NCBI GenBank assembly: GCA_030019205.1
Contig: JASEFH010000010.1
Coordinates: forward strand, 1-64,000
Reading direction: 5' to 3'
Origin: Methanomicrobiales archaeon
GTDB lineage: Archaea > Halobacteriota > Methanomicrobia > Methanomicrobiales > JACTUA01
DNA length: 64,000 bases
The notes beneath the pieces were generated by a model. It worked only from the letters and a program-made list of their open reading frames with translations, made no database searches and was not told where the DNA came from. Made by a program: the position numbers and the translations under genes. Below are positions 60,392-64,000 of this stretch, in pieces. Position 1 is the stretch's first letter, and each line of letters opens with the position of its first letter.

Positions 60392-61866
60392 CGCACTTCG
60401 AGAAGATCCTGATCGCCAACCGCGGGGAGATCGCCATCCGGGTGATGCGGGCCTGCCGGGAGCTCGGGATCGAGACGGTCGCCATCTACTCCACGCCGGA
60501 CAAGAACGCGCTGCACGTGAAATACGCCGACGAGGCCTTCCACGTCGGGGACGCCCATCCCTCCAAAAGTTACCTGAACAAGGAGCGGATCATCGATATC
60601 GCTCATAAAGCCGGTGCGGAGGCTATCCACCCCGGTTACGGGTTCCTGGCCGAGAACAGCGCTTTCGCGAAACTCTGCTGCGACGAGGGGCTCGTCTTCA
60701 TCGGCCCCTCCTGGAGGGCGATCCAGGCGCTGGGATCCAAGGTGGGCGCCCGCAGCCTGATGCGGTCTTCCGGCGTGCCGGTGCTCCCCGGTACGCCGGA
60801 CGGTGTCACGGACATCGACGAGGCGAAGCAGGTGGCCGCCGAGATCGGCTACCCCGTGATCTGCAAGGCGAGCGCCGGGGGCGGCGGTATCGGGATGCAG
60901 ATCGTCCATGAGGAGTCAGCGCTCGAGGAGGCGATCGCCGCCGGGATGCGGATCGCGGAGTCCGCCTTCGGAGACCCGACCATCTTCATCGAGAAGTACC
61001 TGACGAAACCGCGCCACATCGAGTTCCAGGTGCTCGGCGACAACTATGGACACGCGATCCACCTCTTCGACCGCGAGTGCTCCATCCAGCGGCGCCACCA
61101 GAAGCTGATCGAGGAGGCGCCTTCTCCCATCATGACGGCGGACCTGCGGGAGAGGATGGCGGAGTCGGCCCTCACGGCGGTCCGTGCGTCGAGGTACTCC
61201 AACGCGGGTTCGATCGAGTTCCTCTACGCGGACGGCGACTACTACTTCATGGAGGTCAACGCCCGCCTGCAGGTGGAACACACGATCACGGAGTTCATCA
61301 CCGGCGTGGATCTGGTGAAGCAGCAGATCGCGATCGCGGCCGGAGAACCGCTCCTCCTCGACCAGGAGGACGTGACCGCCACCGGGCACGCGATCGAGTG
61401 CCGGATCAATGCGGAGGATCCCATGAACAACTTCGCCGCGGATCCAGGCAAGATCGTCCGCTACCGCTCCCCGGGAGGGCCAGGCATTCGCGTTGACAGC
61501 GGGATTCATGTGGGTTACACCATCCCGCCTTACTACGACTCCATGATCTCGAAGCTCTGCGCCTGGGGCAGCAGCCGCATGGAGGCGATCCAGAGGATGC
61601 GGCGGGCGATCTACGAGTACGTGATCATCGGGGTGAAGACCACGCTCCCGCTCCACCACGCCGTGATGCACAACAGGCGCTTCACGGAGGGGGATACCCA
61701 CACCCACTTCCTGCAGGAGGAGCGGATTATCGAGAACCTGCACCGCTACCTGCGCGAGGAGGAGACCCGCATGCAGACGCTCGCCGCATCCCTTCGCCAG
61801 GGCAAGGAGATCGCGGCGATCTCCGTTGCGGTCAACGTCTACATCAACCAGCAGAAGAAGCGGTAG
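60388..61866 (+). CDS. pycA: pyruvate carboxylase subunit A (biotin carboxylase)
   Basis: A 492-residue ATP-grasp biotin carboxylase. It opens FEKILIANRGEIAIRVMRAC, with the ATP-binding loop ICKASAGGGGIGMQIV and FIEKYLTKPRHIEFQVLGDN. FMEVNARLQVEHTITEFITG and IECRINAEDPMNNF follow. It carboxylates the biotin on PycB using ATP and bicarbonate. The start overlaps the pycB stop by four bases. The last gene of the block ends 60 bases before tRNA-Met. Confidence 0.97.
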   Translation: MTHFEKILIANRGEIAIRVMRACRELGIETVAIYSTPDKNALHVKYADEAFHVGDAHPSKSYLNKERIIDIAHKAGAEAIHPGYGFLAENSAFAKLCCDEGLVFIGPSWRAIQALGSKVGARSLMRSSGVPVLPGTPDGVTDIDEAKQVAAEIGYPVICKASAGGGGIGMQIVHEESALEEAIAAGMRIAESAFGDPTIFIEKYLTKPRHIEFQVLGDNYGHAIHLFDRECSIQRRHQKLIEEAPSPIMTADLRERMAESALTAVRASRYSNAGSIEFLYADGDYYFMEVNARLQVEHTITEFITGVDLVKQQIAIAAGEPLLLDQEDVTATGHAIECRINAEDPMNNFAADPGKIVRYRSPGGPGIRVDSGIHVGYTIPPYYDSMISKLCAWGSSRMEAIQRMRRAIYEYVIIGVKTTLPLHHAVMHNRRFTEGDTHTHFLQEERIIENLHRYLREEETRMQTLAASLRQGKEIAAISVAVNVYINQQKKR

Positions 61867-61889
61867 GCCCTCCGAATCAAGGACCTATA

Positions 61890-61900
61890 GGTTTATTAGG
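61890..61900 (+). promoter_or_regulatory. TATA box of tRNA-Met
   Basis: GGTTTATTAGG (61890-61900) lies about 30 bases before the mature tRNA 5' end, the expected place for an archaeal TATA element. Confidence 0.55.
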
Positions 61901-61926
61901 GTTTCCGCCCAAACTGTTTAGTCCGG

Positions 61927-62037
61927 GCTGCGGTGGCCTAGCTGGTTAGGGCGCCAGACTCATAGGGTTTTTGAGCGAACGAAAGCGCCATCATCTGGGA
62001 TATCTGGAGATCGCGGGTTCGGATCCCGCCCGCAGCA
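61927..62037 (+). tRNA. tRNA-Met (CAU, elongator) with intron
   Basis: Exon 1 is 61927-61964 and exon 2 is 62002-62037; the intron is 37 bases (61965-62001) and lies after position 37, the canonical archaeal site. The acceptor arms are GCTGCGG / CCGCAGC with discriminator A. The D-stem is GCC/GGC, the anticodon stem CCAGA/TCTGG with loop CTCATAA, and the T-arm GCGGG-TTCGGAT-CCCGC. The CCA end is not encoded. An intron in the elongator tRNA-Met is known from other Euryarchaeota. RNA splicing endonuclease and RtcB would process it. Confidence 0.9.
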
Positions 62038-63074
62038 CTTTTACGGCAGGTTTGGAATTGAATACTGCAATCATGACTCTGCCGAAGGGGAGCAGTCTTC
62101 ACCCGTGCTCTCTTGATGCAGAGTCATCAGTGTATCGACGCTTTTCCCTCCTTTGACCCGAAAACCGGAAAATACGGCAATGTTGTTCCCTATCATGCGC
62201 TCGATGGACGCAACTGGCGATTTTAACCGGTGCAGGGGCAAAAGTGAAGTAGATCCCTGGTAATTCGAACAAGATCGAGGAGTATGCGATCGGGGATCCG
62301 ATCCCGCAGAAGGCCTGCATCTACTGCCTCTCGTATCCACCTCCAGCATCATCCCAACCGCCAGAACAGTAGCTGCTCCATCCATACGAGTATGTTTGTA
62401 TACTCCACACCCATGCCAGCTGTGCCGTGTGACCCTGTCCCCAAGGCGGCTGCACTCGCCGGGATATCAAGCTCCCACTCCATGCCTTCATCGTCGCTGT
62501 CATCGGATACCTGGCACCGGGGCTTAAACTGCGTTACACACGAATAGAAGCGAGCTTAGAGCGGTCGGCTCCCCGTGTGCCGCTTTCATGAACGTTCTGG
62601 GAACGGGCAACTCCGGACTCTCGGCCATCGCATTCGCAGTAGTTCTCCGGCGGGCGCTCGGGGGCGGATGCGCAGCCTCGGCAATCAGCCGGTTCGTCGG
62701 GATCGCCGGAGCCGCGGGGATTGCCCGGGGGTCTTCCCCTGCGATCCCGGTCGCATTCCGATAACCCCCTCCGGTACTCTCCACCCGATGATCGGAATCG
62801 TCCCGCTGATCGCGACGCTCATCGCAATGGAGGTATTCGCCTTCTCTGAAAGGGCCAGGGCTGAATGGCGCGGTTTCTTCATCGCCGCCCAGATGGCAGA
62901 CGGGACGACCGTTCTCGGGCACGGACTCTGGCGGGTTCTTCCCGCTTTCTCAGAGTTTCTAACACAATCTGCTCCCTGCTGGCAAATTGCCCGGGATCAT
63001 CGATGCAGAGATCCCCCGGTGCCAAGGGAGTCGGAGAGGGGGGCAGGCATACTCTGCCGCAACCTGGAATCTCC
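62038..63074. other. gene-free spacer
   Basis: About 1 kb between the tRNA and the permease gene. I see no convincing gene. Short open frames have no motif or start signal. Confidence 0.5.
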
Positions 63075-64000
63075 CTAGCCTCCTTCAGGCGTCTTCAACT
63101 CGTCGACGAGGACGCGGTAGCCCGCCAGAACGATCGACGCGATCAGAGGCCCGAACACGAACCCGATGGCGCCCAGCGCATACAGACCCCCGAAGATGGC
63201 GATGAACATGATCACGGGGCTGATGCCGGCACGGTTGCCCATCAGGACGGGGCGCAGGAAGAGATCCGGAAACGCCGCGACGATCAGGTATCCGGCGACC
63301 AGCATCACAATCCCCCGCGCCAGGTTGCCCGTAAAAATGTCCAGGATGGCGAGGACGACGATGACGAACGATGGGCCAACTACGGGGAGAACCTCCGAGA
63401 CCGCGAGAACGAACGAGAAGAAGATCACGTGATCGTAGCCCAGGATATACAGGAACGGAGCCGCGATGAAGAACGTGACGACGGCAATTCCGATATCGAC
63501 CACAAATACCGCGTACAGGGTGTCCGATACCGTCCTGCCGATCTGCTGGAGAGCGTTCCCCATCCGCCCGGGAACAATTCCCAGGATCTCTCCCCATATC
63601 TCCTCTCCGTGGAGGAGGAAGAGGTAGAGGCTGAAGAAGAAGATCGCGATCTCGACCAGGTAGTCGGGAATCGAGAAGACAAGCCTCTCGAGCGTGCTCC
63701 CGGCGAGTTCCGTGAGCCGGTTCAGCCAGCTGGCGATCAGGTCCTGCGGGATGAGGGGCATACCCAGGAGACCCCCGGACACGAGATCCGCCCAGCCCGC
63801 CTCGATGCTCTCGGCTATCCGCAGGATCAGGTCGCGGTTCTGGTAGAGTATGCCGAGAATGCCCAGGATAAAGACCAGGATCGCGAGAAATACGAGCGTG
63901 GTCGCAATAGATGCCGAAACGAAGACGGTGAACCTGCGACCGATCCATCGGCGGAGCGGCATGACCACGACGGCGGCAGCGACGCCGAGAAGGAGGGTAT
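63075..64000 (-). CDS. AI-2E family transporter (TqsA/PerM-like), N-terminus outside window
   Basis: A polytopic membrane protein with seven or more helices of the AI-2 exporter/PerM-like family. The C-terminal half shows the family blocks: FVLAVSEVLPVVGPSFVIVV, MLVAGYLIVAAFPDLFLRPV and GGLYALGAIGFVFGPLIASI. The frame stays open and hydrophobic (LLLGVAAAVVVMPLRRW) up to the right edge at 64000, so the true start lies beyond it; a start at 63968 would cut the first helix. The substrate is unknown. Confidence 0.85.
   Translation of the reverse strand, partial: TLLLGVAAAVVVMPLRRWIGRRFTVFVSASIATTLVFLAILVFILGILGILYQNRDLILRIAESIEAGWADLVSGGLLGMPLIPQDLIASWLNRLTELAGSTLERLVFSIPDYLVEIAIFFFSLYLFLLHGEEIWGEILGIVPGRMGNALQQIGRTVSDTLYAVFVVDIGIAVVTFFIAAPFLYILGYDHVIFFSFVLAVSEVLPVVGPSFVIVVLAILDIFTGNLARGIVMLVAGYLIVAAFPDLFLRPVLMGNRAGISPVIMFIAIFGGLYALGAIGFVFGPLIASIVLAGYRVLVDELKTPEGG

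Overview
The window looks like a chromosomal segment of a methanogenic archaeon of the order Methanomicrobiales, closest in style to Methanoculleus or a relative. The evidence is the high G+C content, a methanogenesis marker 8 gene, an F420H2:NADP oxidoreductase, a two-subunit pyruvate carboxylase (PycA/PycB), an archaeal fructose-bisphosphate aldolase/phosphatase, CDC48, an LSm protein, archease and RtcB, an archaeal SecD/SecF pair, an AglJ-type glycosyltransferase and an intron-bearing elongator tRNA-Met. TATA-like boxes and AT-rich promoter islands stand out against the GC-rich background. I see no rRNA, CRISPR array, insertion sequence or prophage. The assignment rests on gene content, not on a database search.

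Layout. 0-10 kb: scattered single genes (a 41-residue ORF, an ABM-fold protein, SemiSWEET, a HAD phosphatase, marker 8, a DUF1624 membrane acyltransferase, a thioredoxin-CcdA fusion, a HEAT-repeat protein), then adenine deaminase with a lipoprotein and a small GTPase. 11-16 kb: a soluble PAS-containing chemoreceptor with CheW and CheR, converging on two unknown genes. 17-22 kb: a winged-helix protein and a PhoU/TrkA-C - RecJ-like DHH - PP2C operon. 22.7-23.6 kb: an isolated secreted cysteine-rich protein. 24.5-28.7 kb: an operon of radical SAM activase, UPF0200 kinase-like protein, TIM-barrel isomerase, RNase Z and MgtE/SLC41-type transporter. 29-35.6 kb: thiC, 5-formyl-THF cyclo-ligase, cdc48-hsp20, fbp. 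36.8-43.5 kb: LSm with an Fe-S winged-helix protein, a secreted beta-propeller, a pilin-like protein, a SHOCT protein, DUF99 and AglJ. 44.6-46.7 kb: a thioredoxin / npdG / HhH-GPD glycosylase / class II aldolase operon. 48-51.8 kb: secF-secD and DUF2551, archease and a small conserved gene. 52.3-61.9 kb: an eight-cysteine zinc protein, RtcB, two unknowns, then a biotin block (birA, bioY, two ECF ATPases, ecfT, pycB, pycA). The window ends with tRNA-Met and a partial AI-2E family permease.

How the genes fit together. The clearest functional unit is the biotin block: BioY plus the ECF module imports biotin, BirA attaches it, and PycB carries it for the PycA/PycB anaplerotic pyruvate carboxylation to oxaloacetate. 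Archease, the zinc protein and RtcB suggest RNA ligation, and the intron-containing tRNA-Met in the window is a natural substrate class. Most operons show 1-40 bp gene overlaps, pointing to translational coupling.

A striking property is the number of 0.4-1.2 kb spacers that are GC-rich, carry long but unconvincing open frames, and contain dispersed G-rich hairpins and a recurring GTGCGACAGG-type core. These spacers were read by eye only and could hide RNAs or decayed genes.
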